From positions 1 to 64,000 of the forward strand of contig CAWEWZ010000007.1 in the NCBI GenBank assembly GCA_963812885.1: DNA of 64,000 nt. The letters run 5' to 3'. This stretch comes from Bog-756 sp963812885 (GTDB lineage: Bacteria; Actinomycetota; Acidimicrobiia; Acidimicrobiales; RAAP-2). This document shows positions 54,780 to 64,000 of the stretch, piece after piece; positions within the stretch are counted from its first letter, which is position 1; every line of letters begins with the position of its first letter. A program made the position numbers and the translations under genes. Below the pieces are notes generated by a model. The model was not told where the DNA came from, searched no databases, and saw only the letters and a program-made list of their open reading frames with translations.

Positions 54780-56849
54780 TGACCATGACCGCCACCCAAC
54801 CGGGTCAACCGGGGCCAGGGACCGAGGCCCACGGCGTCGCCGAGGCGCGCAGCCTCTTTGACGGCGAGATCCTCCGGCAGGCTCTGGTCGACTCGTTCAA
54901 GAAGCTGAACCCGGCGATCCAGATCAGGAACCCGGTCATGTTCGTGGTCCTCGTGGGCACCGTGATCACCTTCATCGAGGCCATCGCCCACCCCAGCACC
55001 TTCACTTGGTCGATCACCATCTGGCTCTTCCTGACGGTGATCTTCGCCAACCTCGCTGAGGCCATGGCCGAAGGCCGGGGCAAGGCTCAGGCCGACACCC
55101 TCCGCCGCATGCGGTCGGAGACCGAGGCCCGCCGGCTGAAGACCGACGGGACCGAGGAGCTGGTGCCGGCCGCGGAGCTGGGCAAGGGAGACATGGTCGT
55201 CTGCGAGGCGGGTGACCTCATCCCCTCCGACGGGGAAATCACCGAGGGGATTGCCTCGGTCGACGAGTCGGCAATCACCGGTGAGTCGGCGCCGGTCATC
55301 CGCGAATCGGGGGGTGACCGCTCGGCGGTCACCGGTGGGACCAAGGTGCTGTCCGACCGCATCGTGATCCGGATCACCGCGGAGCGAGGCCACACCTTCC
55401 TCGATCGGATGATCACCCTGGTCGAGGGGGCCAACCGACAGAAGACCCCCAACGAGATCGCCCTCACCATCCTGTTGGCCGTGCTCACCATCGTCTTCCT
55501 CCCCGTGGTCGTGACACTCCAGATGTTCGGCCACTACTCCGGGGCCACGGTGTCAGTGGTCGTCCTGGTGTCGCTGCTGGTTTGCCTTATCCCCACCACC
55601 ATCGGGGCCCTGCTCTCCGCCATCGGCATCGCCGGCATGGACCGCCTGGTCCAGCGCAACGTGCTGGCCATGAGCGGTCGGGCGGTGGAGGCGGCCGGCG
55701 ACGTGCAGACCCTCTTGCTGGACAAGACCGGCACCATCACCCTGGGCAACCGGATGGCGTCTGATTTCTACCCGGTGAGCGGCCACAGCGAACAGGATGT
55801 GGCCGACGTGGCCCAGCTGGCCTCGCTGGCCGACGAGACGCCCGAGGGCCGCTCCATCGTTGTCCTGGCCAAGGAGCGGTTCAACATCCGAGAGCGTGAG
55901 CTCGAAGGCGAGCATGAGTTTGTTCCGTTCACCGCCCAGACCCGTATGTCCGGTCTCGACATCGGCTCTCGCCAGATCCGCAAGGGTGCGGCCGACTCGG
56001 TCAAGCGCTGGGTCACCGAGCAGGGTGGGACCGTGCCTTCCGACCTGGACGGCATCGTGGAGCGGGTGTCGCGGGCCGGCTCCACCCCGCTGGTGGTGGC
56101 CGACGGCCCGGACATCCTCGGCGTCATCGAGCTCAAGGACGTGGTCAAGCAAGGTATCCGGGAGAAGTTCGACGAGATGCGCCAGATGGGCATCCGCACC
56201 GTGATGATCACCGGCGACAATCCCCTGACGGCGGCGGCCATCGCCCAGGAGGCCGGTGTCGACGACTTCCTGGCCGAAGCCACTCCCGAGGCCAAGATGG
56301 CCCTCATCAAGTCCGAACAGGAAGGCGGGAAGCTGATCGCCATGACCGGCGACGGGACCAACGACGCCCCGGCCCTGGCCCAGGCGGACGTGGGGGTGGC
56401 CATGAACACGGGGACCACCGCGGCCAAAGAGGCCGGCAACATGGTCGATCTCGATTCCAACCCGACCAAGCTCATCGACGTGGTCGAGATCGGAAAGCAG
56501 CTCCTCATCACTCGGGGTTCGCTCACCACCTTCTCCATCGCCAATGACGTGGCCAAGTACTTCGCCATCATCCCGGCCTTGTTCCTCGCCACCTATCCGC
56601 AGCTCGAGCCGCTCAACATCATGAAACTACACAGCCCGCAGAGTGCGGTCCTGTCGGCGGTCATCTTCAATGCACTAGTGATCGTGGCGCTGATCCCGTT
56701 GGCACTCCGCGGAGTGCAGGTTCCGCGCCGCTGGCTCGGCGGCCATCCTGCGCCGGAACGTCTTCATCTACGGCGTGGGCGGGATCATCGCCCCCTTCAT
56801 CTTCATCAAGCTCATCGACCTCGTGCTCGTCGCACTGCACGCCTACTGA
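54779..56849 (+). CDS. kdpB: KdpB, P-type ATPase subunit (frame break near C-terminus)
   Basis: Catalytic ATPase subunit. DKTGT is present in LLLDKTGTITLGNR (the phosphorylated Asp), the A-domain TGES in AITGESAPVIRESGGDRSAV, the hinge MTGDGTNDAPALAQADVGVA, and VMITGDNPLTAAAIA. The frame changes near 56728; the expected last helices (VFIYGVGGIIAPFIFIKLID) then end at TGA 56847-56849. ATG 54779 overlaps the kdpA stop. Confidence 0.95.
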
Positions 56850-56862
56850 TGGAGTCCCTCTG

Positions 56863-57511
56863 ATGCTCGTCCATCTCCGCCGCTCACTGATCTCGATCGT
56901 GATGATCACCGGTCTTCTTCGGGTTCGTCTACGCATTTGTCGGGACCGGCGTCGCCCAGGTGCTCTTCAAGCACCAGGCCGACGGTTCGATCACCGCCAA
57001 CGGCTCGACCCTCATCGGCCAGAACTGGTCACAGACAAAGTGCCCCGGTCACCTGCTCGGGAGCTGCGTGTTCCAGGGCCGGCCCGACGCCCTCGGCCCG
57101 TATGCCGGCTCGTTGAACCCGGTGGCCGGCGGAGGGGACAACCCGCTCGAGGCCAACAACGTCCCCGGCAAGCCCGGAGTCTCGAACTCCGGCGAGTCCG
57201 GGGCGAGCAACCTCGGTCCTCGATCCAAAGTCCTGTTGAGCAATACCCAGGCGCTGGTCGCCTACTGGCACCAGCGGGGCGTCAATCCCACTCCCGATCT
57301 CGTTACGACCTCGGGTAGCGGTATCGATCCCGACATCACCGCGGCCGACGCACTGGCCCAGATCCCGATGGTTTCCAAGGCCACCGGCATCGCTCCGGCC
57401 ACCCTGCGGGCCCTCATCGCCCGTGAGAACAACGGCGCGCAGTTGGGTTTCCTCGGAAGCAGCTACATCAACGTGCTGCAGCTGAACGAGGCGCTCGCCA
57501 AGCTGCGATGA
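56863..57511 (+). CDS. kdpC: KdpC, potassium ATPase assembly subunit (one frame break)
   Basis: Single-helix subunit with a large periplasmic domain. The N-terminal RRSLISIVMITGLL and FGFVYAFVGTGVAQVLF are joined by a frame change near 56918. The periplasmic part has DGSITANGSTLIGQNW, FQGRP, and the C-terminal ADALAQIPMVSKATGI and LNVLQLNEAL-type end (SYINVLQLNEALAKLR). It completes kdpFABC. Confidence 0.92.
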
Positions 57512-58017
57512 TCACCGGACCGGTCGACGGGCCGTCCGATTCGAGCAGACCGGTGCGATCGTGACCTCCTGAGCAGCTCAGGCGCCGACAACCTCACTGC
57601 GCTGCCGTCGAGCTGGACACTGAGGTTCCTTGCCGACGAGATCGAGGAGCTGGCTACTCGAGCATCTCCGTGCCGTCAGAAGGATGTCGAGCGGGACCCA
57701 CGAACGCATCCTGGTCGGGGTGACGACGGTTCCGAGCAGGTCGCGTCGGTTCGAGCCGACCGGCAGTCGCTGGCAGGAGATGTGGGCGGAGGTCTCGGCC
57801 CTTGACACCGGCTTCGATGTCGATGAGTGGTCCGTGGGCGCCGGTGTGGCACTCCCGCCACCGCAGGCCGCGAGCATGGCGGCCGCGCACACACGACAGC
57901 CATGGCCAGCCCGGTCGGGAGGCGGGTGCCGCGCGACCCCCTGATCGGAGCCGGATCGGTGCGTCGGTTTCATCAGCAGGATCGGAGGAGTCGCCGGCTT
58001 GCCGGCGGGCGCAGTGG
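57512..58017. other. Gap of about 500 bases without a convincing gene
   Basis: Lies between kdpC and the convergent GAF-protein gene. Open frames on both strands are short, Arg/Ser-rich and match nothing I recognise. One minus-strand frame contains an accidental lipobox-like MLAACGGG. A decayed or frame-broken gene cannot be excluded. Confidence 0.6.
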
Positions 58018-58890
58018 TCATCGCGGCGGACCCTCGGGTCGTGGAGCTGGGCCGAGCCTGGCGGAGGCCAGTGAGCCGTCAGGCGATTCGTCCGCGGCCA
58101 GTGCTGCGCCCACCTGGTCGGCTATTGCCACCGCCACCAGGAGCCGATCGGCGGACACCGGTTTCCCTGGCGTTGGCGTGAGGAGGAAGTGGCCGAGCAG
58201 CCACCCGCCACTCCTCACCGGGAGGTCGACACTCTGGGTCGGGAGCCCGAGGTCCCCGGTGGACCAGGTCTCGTTTCCGACGACTACCTCTCCGCGGGGA
58301 GTCACCCGCGCCGTTGTGCCGGCGATGTCGTGGGCAGTGAAGCGACAGCCGCGGAGGGTCAGCAACTCCTCGAGCTCGTGGCCGGCCACGGCTACCACCA
58401 CCTGAGGATCCTGGCCGGTGGCGGCCAGCTCGGTGACCGAATGGAGCAGGGCCATCTCGTGGCGGCCCTGCCACGCCGCGTCGCGGTGGCGGCGTCCGCG
58501 GGCGGCGAGCTCGCCGACGGCCAGTCCCACCACCACGAGGAGGATCTCGGTGATCAGGTCGGAGTGTCTGGTGATCCGGAACGAGAGGTAGGGACGGGTG
58601 AGGAAGAAGTCGAAGGAGAGGGCGGAGACGATGGCGGCCACGGCCGCGGCCAGCCTCCTCCCCGTGCTGGCCACGGCCACGATGACCACGACGAGGAACA
58701 GGGCGTTGTCGGCGGTGTCGAGGTGGTGGCGCCAGGGGATGAGGGCGGCGGCGACGGCGATCGGGGCGGCGACGGCCGCCAGCATGATCCAGGTGTCGGT
58801 CCGCGGTCCGGGCCGATGCGACTCGCCGGGCCCGGCCGGCTCGGCGGCTTCCTCCTGCTGCCAGCTGTCCGGTCTGGTCACCGTGCCCAT
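58018..58890 (-). CDS. Orphan DUF4118/GAF membrane sensor without kinase domain
   Basis: A 290-residue protein: a soluble N-terminal stretch, then a four-helix KdpD-type membrane domain (WIMLAAVAAPIAVAAALIPW, LFLVVVIVAVASTGRRLAAA, AIVSALSFDFFLTRPYLSF, LITEILLVVVGLAVGELAAR), then a helix (HEMALLHSVTELAATGQDPQ) and a GAF-like domain (LRGCRFTAHDIAG, LLVAVAIADQVGAALAADES). FFLTRPYLSF matches the DUF4118 signature seen in KdpD. It stops before any HisKA or HATPase. It lies downstream of, and convergent to, kdpC and may modulate the Kdp regulators. ATG 58890. Confidence 0.82.
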   Translation of the reverse strand: MGTVTRPDSWQQEEAAEPAGPGESHRPGPRTDTWIMLAAVAAPIAVAAALIPWRHHLDTADNALFLVVVIVAVASTGRRLAAAVAAIVSALSFDFFLTRPYLSFRITRHSDLITEILLVVVGLAVGELAARGRRHRDAAWQGRHEMALLHSVTELAATGQDPQVVVAVAGHELEELLTLRGCRFTAHDIAGTTARVTPRGEVVVGNETWSTGDLGLPTQSVDLPVRSGGWLLGHFLLTPTPGKPVSADRLLVAVAIADQVGAALAADESPDGSLASARLGPAPRPEGPPR

Positions 58891-59092
58891 CCTCCCACTG
58901 TGGCACGGTGCGTGCCGCTGAGAAGCACAGGTCTGCGCTTCCCGATGTCAGGGCTCGAAAACTTTTACGGGCCTGTTACACCAGCCGACGGTTTCGGTGC
59001 TACGAAGGCGGGATGGATGGTCAGGTCCTGTGGGTGGTCGGGAGGTCGGACGTCGCCGTGGCCGCGCCCGGCACCGTGGCCGTGGATCGGCG

Positions 59093-59530
59093 ATGACCGG
59101 CGCCAAGGCCGCCCCCATCGAAGGCGAGCACCCAGTGGCCATGGTCTCGGTGTCCAGTTCGGTGGGCTACCGCGGCGAGATCCGCGCCGGCCGTCACCAA
59201 TTCGTCGGCGACGAAGGGCCCGAGGTGGGGGGCGATGACGAAGGACCGAACCCGTACCAGTTGCTGCTGGCCGGCCTGGTCCAGTGCACGGCCGCGACCC
59301 TGCGGATGTACGCCAACCGGAAGGGATGGGCGCTCGGGGAGGTGAAGGTGCGGGCCCGACTGCTCCGCACCGGGGACGGTGCCACCAAGGTCGAGCGCGT
59401 CGAGCGCACCGTCGATGTGACCGGGGAGCTATCGGAGGCGCAGCGGGCGCGCCTGGGTGAGATCGCCGACCGGACCCCGGTGACCCGCACGCTCCGGGCC
59501 GGGCTGGCCATTGACACCACGTTCGTCTGA
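59093..59530 (+). CDS. OsmC-family protein lacking the second conserved cysteine
   Basis: A 145-residue OsmC/YhfA-like protein: VGYRGEIRAGRHQFVGDEG, NPYQLLLAGLVQCTAATLRM (first conserved Cys) and ERVERTVDVTGELSEAQRAR. In peroxidase-active OsmC/Ohr proteins a second Cys is expected in the CPVHRTL region; here it reads ADRTPVTRTLRAG, with Thr. ATG 59093. Function may differ from the usual Cys-pair hydroperoxide reductase. Confidence 0.88.
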   Translation: MTGAKAAPIEGEHPVAMVSVSSSVGYRGEIRAGRHQFVGDEGPEVGGDDEGPNPYQLLLAGLVQCTAATLRMYANRKGWALGEVKVRARLLRTGDGATKVERVERTVDVTGELSEAQRARLGEIADRTPVTRTLRAGLAIDTTFV

Positions 59531-59574
59531 CCCGGGCGGGTCCTCCGGGTCCTCGGGGACGGCCGGCTGATCCG

Positions 59575-60132
59575 ATGACCGCATGCCCGACCTTGACCAC
59601 CGAGCGCCTGGTCCTGCGGCCACTGGAGGAGGCGGACCTCGACGCGTTCACCGCCATGCACAATGAGCCCGAGGTGCGCAGATCGCTCAACCTGCCGCGG
59701 ACCTATTCTCGCCGTGACGCCTGGCAGAGCATGGCCCAGTGGCGGGGCCAGTGGGAGCTCCGCGGTTCGGGGCAGTGGGCGGTCACCGAGCGCTCGACTG
59801 GAGAGTTCGTGGGCCGGGCCGGCCTCCATCGGCCCGAGGTGGCCGACTGGCCGGGCTTGGAGGTCGGGTGGGCGCTCCGTCCCGCCTATTGGGGGAAGGG
59901 GTATGCCACCGAGGCGGGTCGGCGCTCGATCACCTACGCGTTCGAGGAGATGGAGGCGGACGAGGTGTTCAGCGTGATCCATCCCGGAAACGAACGCTCG
60001 CAGGCGGTGGCCCGCCGACTGGGCCTCTCCCTGGTCGACGAGCGGGTGCTGTCCAGCCTGCCCGATTCGGCCCACGGCATCTGGAGGCTCGGTGCCGACG
60101 CAGTGGTGACGAGCCGTCACCGTGGCGGCCGA
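59575..60132 (+). CDS. GNAT-family N-acetyltransferase (RimJ/RimL-like)
   Basis: LTTERLVLRPLEEADLDAFT is the family start; VGRAGLHRPEVADWPGLEVG, ALRPAYWGKGYATEAGRRSI (acetyl-CoA loop) and VIHPGNERSQAVARRLGLSL complete the GNAT fold. The frame stays open to 60582 across the opposite-strand SDR gene, which is not credible. The real end is near 60107-60132, probably with a one-base error. ATG 59575. Acceptor unknown. Confidence 0.82.
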
Positions 60133-60153
60133 TTCTCAGCGGAGGCACGACTC

Positions 60154-60924
60154 TCAGCGGAGGTGGAGGCCCCCGTCGACCAGCACCACCTCACCGGTGA
60201 CATAGGCCGACCGGGCCAGGCCGAGGACGACCTCGGCCACATCTTCGGGCGTGGCCGTCCGTTGCAGCGGAGCCTGCGCCTTGACGAATTCGCGCACCAG
60301 GTCCCAGTCGGCCGTCCACGGCGTGTCGACCAACCCGGGGGCCACCGCGTTGACCCGGATGGCCGGGCCGAGCGAGTTGGCCAGCAGCCTGGTCATGTGA
60401 CTGAGCGCCGCCTTCGAACAGGCGTAGGGGATCGAGCTCCCCGTCGGGCGCTCGCCCGCCACCGAGGACACGTTGAGGACCTGGCCCCGCCCCGCCGCAC
60501 GGAGATGGGGGACCGCGGCCACGGTGACCTGCCAGGTGCCGAACACGTTGACATCGAAGATGCGCCGCCAGACGGCGGGTGAGGCGGCGTCGAGGTCGGC
60601 GTGGGAGATGACCTCGGTGGTCCCGGCGTTGTTGACCAGCACGTCGAGGCGGCCGTGGCGGTCGACGACCTCGTCGATCAACCGCTGCGCCTCGTCCTGG
60701 TCGGCGACGTCGGCCCGCACGTAGCTGGCCCCGGGGAGCTCGGCGGCCAGCGCCGTCCCCGCCTCGACGGATGTCGATGAATTCACGACCACGGTGGCGC
60801 CGCAGGCCGCGAACAGACGCGCCGTGGCTGCTCCGATCCCCGATGACGAACCGGTGACCAGGACGGTCTGTCCCGAGAAGTCGTCGTCACGGATGTGGGG
60901 AGAAGAGGCGATCGGATCGGCCAT
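60154..60924 (-). CDS. SDR-family oxidoreductase
   Basis: A 256-residue short-chain dehydrogenase: TVLVTGSSSGIGAATARLFA, DVLVNNAGTTEVISHADLDA, LNVSSVAGERPTGSSIPYAC with YACSK as YxxxK, and VNAVAPGLVDTPW, ending VTGEVVLVDGG. ATG 60924. No frame break. Substrate unknown; 3-oxoacyl reductase-like sequence. Confidence 0.92.
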   Translation of the reverse strand: MADPIASSPHIRDDDFSGQTVLVTGSSSGIGAATARLFAACGATVVVNSSTSVEAGTALAAELPGASYVRADVADQDEAQRLIDEVVDRHGRLDVLVNNAGTTEVISHADLDAASPAVWRRIFDVNVFGTWQVTVAAVPHLRAAGRGQVLNVSSVAGERPTGSSIPYACSKAALSHMTRLLANSLGPAIRVNAVAPGLVDTPWTADWDLVREFVKAQAPLQRTATPEDVAEVVLGLARSAYVTGEVVLVDGGLHLR

Positions 60925-61011
60925 CGCCCGAGTGTAGGACCGGCACCGGCCCGGTGATCGGTTCGCAGCTCCGGTTCCGCCGGGCCTTTGGGAGGCCGGT
61001 AGGTTCTGTCC

Positions 61012-61888
61012 ATGCATCTGGTCAGCATGGACGACGGCATCGGCGCGCACCGGACTGGTCGTCGGCGACGAGATCATCGACCTCACCGATCCGGCCATCG
61101 GGCTGCCCGGTGACATGATCGCGTTGCTGGCGCTGGGCGCCGACGCCGGCGAGGCATTGCGGCGGGCACCGGCCGGTCGAGCGCGTCGACTGGCCGTGGC
61201 CGACACCCGTCTCTCCGCGCCGGTCGCCCACCCGCCCTCGTTTCTGGCCATCGCCCGCAACTACGGTGCCCACCTGGCCGAGATCGGGCACGAACGCCCT
61301 GAGTTCCAGACATGGTTCTCCAAGCAACCGACGTGCGTGATCGGGCCGGGCCAGGCCATTGAGATCCCACGGGTGTCTCCGACGGTCGACTACGAAGGGG
61401 AGCTCGGGCTGATCATCGGTCGCCGGTGCCGCCATGTGCCCGCCGATCGGGCTCTGGACGTGATTGCCGGCTACACCGTGGTCAACGACGTGAGCGTGCG
61501 GGAGTGGCAGTGGCGCTCGCCCACCATGATGATGGGCAAGGGATTCGACACCCACGGACCCACCGGCCCGGCGCTGGTGACGGCCGACGAGATCGGGGAC
61601 CCGCAGGATCTGACCCTGCGCACCTGGGTCAACGGTGAGCTTCGTCAGGACGGAACCACCGCCGACATGCTCTTCACCTGTGCCCAGATGATCGAGTACC
61701 TGTCGGCCGCCTTCACCCTCGAGGTGGGCATGCTGATCACCACCGGCACGCCGGCGGGCACCGCCGCCGGGGAGGACCCGCCGCGGTGGCTGGCCGCCGG
61801 CGATTCGGTGACCGTGCGCATCGAAGGGGTGGGTGAGCTGACCAACCCGGTGGTCGACGAGCCCGGTACCGACGGACCCGACCGGTGA
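61012..61888 (+). CDS. Fumarylacetoacetate hydrolase-family protein (frame break near N-terminus)
   Basis: FAH-superfamily metal enzyme. FLAIARNYGAHLAEIGHERP, VDYEGELGLIIGRRCRHVPA (Glu ligands), GYTVVNDVSVREWQWRSPTM, MMGKGFDTHGPTGPALVTAD and LITTGTPAGTAAG are diagnostic. ATG 61012 (MHLVSMDDGIG) is joined by a frame change near 61042 to RTGLVVGDEIIDLTDPA. Typical substrates are acylpyruvates or oxo-acids from aromatic degradation. The stop overlaps the next start. Confidence 0.9.
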
Positions 61889-62316
61889 CGGCCGTGCCCG
61901 ATGAGCGGGCCGGCTGGATCAGGGTGTCACCGTCCCTCGCCGTTCCCGCCTCCGAGCTGCAGTTCCGGTTCACTCCCAGCGGCGGCCCCGGAGGCCAGCA
62001 CGCCAACAAGGTGAGCACCCGGGTCGAGCTCCGCTTCGACGTGGCCGGATCTCCGAGCCTCGGGCCGAGGCAGCGGGCCCGGCTGCTCGAGCGCCTGGGA
62101 CCCGAGATCAGGATCGCCGTCGACGACGAGCGCTCCCAGCTGCGCAACCGGCAGCTGGCCGTGGAGCGGTTCCGTTCCCGGGTGGCCGACGCCCTCCATG
62201 TCGAGAAGCCCCGCCGTCCCACCCGACCGTCGCGGGGGGCCAAGGAGCGCCGGCTGCAGGAGAAGCGCCGTCTCTCCGAACGGAAGCGCAACCGCCGGCC
62301 GGACCTCGAGGAGTAG
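61885..62316 (+). CDS. arfB: ArfB-type ribosome rescue factor
   Basis: A 143-residue release-factor-like hydrolase: FTPSGGPGGQHANKVSTRVE contains the GGQ motif, without a codon-recognition domain, and the C-terminal half is a basic tail (KERRLQEKRRLSERKRNRRP) that inserts in the mRNA channel. GTG 61885 overlaps the FAH stop (GTGA). It frees stalled ribosomes by hydrolysing peptidyl-tRNA. Confidence 0.93.
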   Translation: MTAVPDERAGWIRVSPSLAVPASELQFRFTPSGGPGGQHANKVSTRVELRFDVAGSPSLGPRQRARLLERLGPEIRIAVDDERSQLRNRQLAVERFRSRVADALHVEKPRRPTRPSRGAKERRLQEKRRLSERKRNRRPDLEE

Positions 62317-62361
62317 ACAGACCCGGGGAGGGCCCTGAGGCCCCGGACCGGTCGTGTCGGG

Positions 62362-63310
62362 TCAGCCGACCTTCCGGTCCTCCTCGGAGGGCGGTTCCCA
62401 CACGTCGTCGAGGAACTGGGCGATCTCTGCGGTCAGCCGTTCGGGGTGCATCCGCAGCTCGATGACCGAGTTGGCCTGGATCAGCCGTCCCTGCGGCAGC
62501 CGTCGGGCCAACTGCTCGGCGTCGTGGAACGGGTGGATCCGGTCCACCCGGTGGCCGATCACCAGCGCCGGGACGTCCATGGCCGCCCGCTGGCCGACCG
62601 TCGGGGCGATCGGACCGGCCAGGATCCCGTGGAGCACCGCGGCCGTCTCGACGGGATCGTTGGACAGCGAGTTCATCACGCTGTCGAGGGCCCCGATGCC
62701 GGTGCGGGGGAGTCGGCGGAACAACGAGGCGGTGCGCCTGACCAGCGGGCGGGCGAAGTGGACGGCCAACAGCATGGGCACGAAGGTGATGGCGGCGGCG
62801 GGCACCGCCCACTCGAGGACCGGCATCTCGAGGACCAGGCCCTCGACCCGTTCCGGGGCCAGGGCGGCGACCAGCAGGCTGACGTTGGCCCCCAGGGAGA
62901 CGCCACCGATCGACGGCCGTCTCGATCCCGAGGTGGTCCAGCAGCGCCACCACGTGTTCGGCGTAGGTGTCCATCCGGTGGAACGAGGCCCGGTCGGGCT
63001 TGTCCGAACGACCGTGACCGGGCATGTCCAGCAGGATCACCCGATGGCCGATGGCGGCCAGATCGGTGGCCAGGCGCCGGTTCATGTTGGAGTCCATCAG
63101 GATCCCGTGGATGAACACGAACACGCGGGGACCGTGGCCGTGGATCTCGTAGTAGAGCTGTGACCCCTCCACGTCGAGGAATCCCACCTCGAACGGTGGC
63201 GCCCCCGCCGGCTCCTGTCCGTCACCCACCGGCGTCGGACTTCCCGGACCCGTGGCGCGGCCCGGTGTGCTCTCGTCGCCCCGTCGCCCCGTCGCCCCTG
63301 GTTTCGTCAT
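62362..63310 (-). CDS. Alpha/beta hydrolase (one frame break)
   Basis: Alpha/beta-hydrolase fold: FVFIHGILMDSNMNRRLATD (oxyanion), VILLDMPGHGRSDKPDRASF, the nucleophile in GGVSLGANVSLLVAALAPER and a late VIGHRVDRIHPFHDAEQLAR with the acid and His region. The frame changes near 62925, just before the nucleophile elbow. ATG 63310 overlaps the frame of the upstream nitrilase. Substrate unknown. Confidence 0.85.
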
Positions 63311-64000
63311 CCGGCCAACGGTAGGCGTCGGGGCGGCGGTTAGCCAGCACCGGCAGCTGGGAACGGATCTCCGACTGGCGGTCGGCGTCGAGGTCGGCCA
63401 GGACCACCCCCGGGTCGGGCTCGGGTCCGTTCGGCCAGGATCGAACCCCACGGATCGACGATCATCGAGTGGCCGTGACAGGACGGCATCCCGCCGGGGA
63501 GCTCGCCGACCTGGGCCGCGCCGATGACGAAGACCTGGTTCTCCACCGCTCGGGCCCGGAGCAGCAGCTCCCAGTGGGACGGACCGGTGACCGCGGTGAA
63601 GGCGGCGGGCACGGCGATCACCGTGGCCCCGCGCAGCGCCATGATTCGGTACATCTCGGGGAAGCGGAGGTCGTAGCAGAGCGAAAGACCGAGGGCGGGC
63701 CCCGCCGTGCCCGGCCCGTCCGGCGGCGACAACGGCGCCACCGCCAGCTCGTGGCCCGGCGCCATGGTGGCCGACTCGCAGAAGCCGGCGCCGCTCACCG
63801 TCACGTCGAAGAGGTGGATCTTGCGGTAGACCGCCTCCATCGCTCCGCTCGGGCCGATCAGACAGCTGGTGTTGGACAGGCGCGGGTCCCGGCCGACGCC
63901 ACCGGCGGGCCGTTCGGGGAAGCTGCCGGCCAGCAGCCAGATCCCCATCTGCCCGGCCAGGTGGGACGCCCAGGTCACCGTGGGGCCGGTCAGCGTCTCG
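63222..64000 (-). CDS. Carbon-nitrogen hydrolase (nitrilase superfamily), N-terminus outside window
   Basis: Nitrilase-superfamily enzyme. Visible are the Lys in VYRKIHLFDV, the catalytic Cys in GLSLCYDLRFPEMYRIMALR, and FTAVTGPSHWELLLRARAVE, a pattern near omega-amidase and deaminated-glutathione amidase. The N-terminal part with the catalytic Glu lies beyond 64000. The frame changes near 63425, and the tail (VVLADLDADRQSEIRSQLPV) is then read. The true stop may be near 63307, with the remaining frame to 63222 being run-on. Confidence 0.87.

Noticed and set aside
57512..58017. Lipoprotein gene on the minus strand (MLAACGGG)
   Set aside because: The rest of the frame is Arg/Ser-rich and has no recognisable domain, and there is no ribosome site or conserved context.
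60134..60163. TCTCAGCGGAGG direct repeat as an attachment site
   Set aside because: Only 12 bases, between two convergent housekeeping genes, with no integrase or foreign DNA nearby.
59575..60582. GNAT protein extended to 335 residues
   Set aside because: The extra part is antisense to a clear SDR gene and Arg/Gly-rich, so it is run-on after a lost stop.

Overview
The window is very GC-rich DNA with tightly packed genes, frequent GTG starts, stop/start overlaps of the ATGA or GTGA type, an F420-type oxidoreductase repertoire and a mycobacteria-like steroid gene set. This points to a high-GC actinobacterium, probably a free-living lineage such as Acidimicrobiia (inference; no rRNA or other taxonomic marker is present). 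Single-base frame breaks occur in roughly half of the genes, many at short C or G runs. I read these mainly as sequence errors, so broken genes are annotated over their full span with each break located.

Layout: 1-2340, RNase P RNA (3' end cut by the window edge) and exonuclease VII xseA/xseB. 2380-10530, an acyl-CoA synthetase, a metallo-beta-lactamase hydrolase with a ferredoxin-reductase-like flavoprotein, and a MoxR / DUF58 / TgpA-transglutaminase operon. 10720-15490, a glycerol-3-phosphate operon (glpD, ADPS-like FAD oxidase, FGGY kinase). 15600-21760, an oxidative-stress island: a Fur/PerR-type regulator with its own operator, rubrerythrin, a DUF3501 protein, a DUF222-HNH protein, a family 1 encapsulin operon, ssb and msrB. 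22000-38220, lipid/steroid catabolism: genes matching mycobacterial fadE30, ipdF and fadD3, an alcohol dehydrogenase, two more acyl-CoA synthetases, SDRs, a P450 with its ferredoxin, a hemerythrin-like protein, a thiolase, and a paired acyl-CoA dehydrogenase set behind a perfect KstR-type operator. 38270-47110, assorted metabolism (HSL hydrolase, DHA2 transporter, VOC, rhodanese, thiolase-fold protein, two F420/FMN split-barrel enzymes, DsbA-like protein, and a methyltransferase fused to a Mug-type DNA glycosylase). 47140-57510, a kdp potassium-transport locus with two sensor kinases and two response regulators divergent from kdpFABC. 57510-64000, a kinase-less KdpD-like membrane/GAF protein, an OsmC-like protein, GNAT, SDR, FAH-family enzyme, ArfB-type release factor, an alpha/beta hydrolase and a nitrilase.

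The most novel-looking system is the encapsulin operon at 18808-20316. A nitrobindin-like (FABP/heme beta-barrel) protein carries a C-terminal SLGIGNLR tail that looks like an encapsulin cargo-loading peptide, and its stop codon overlaps the start codon of the encapsulin shell gene. This suggests a nanocompartment filled with a nitrobindin-type protein instead of the familiar peroxidase or ferritin cargo. Three 22-bp direct repeats lie just upstream of a candidate promoter for this operon.

Two regulatory layouts also stand out. Four TTCAG half-sites at 11-bp pairings lie before the kdp genes, and a perfect TnnAACnnGTTnnA palindrome lies before the paired acyl-CoA dehydrogenases.
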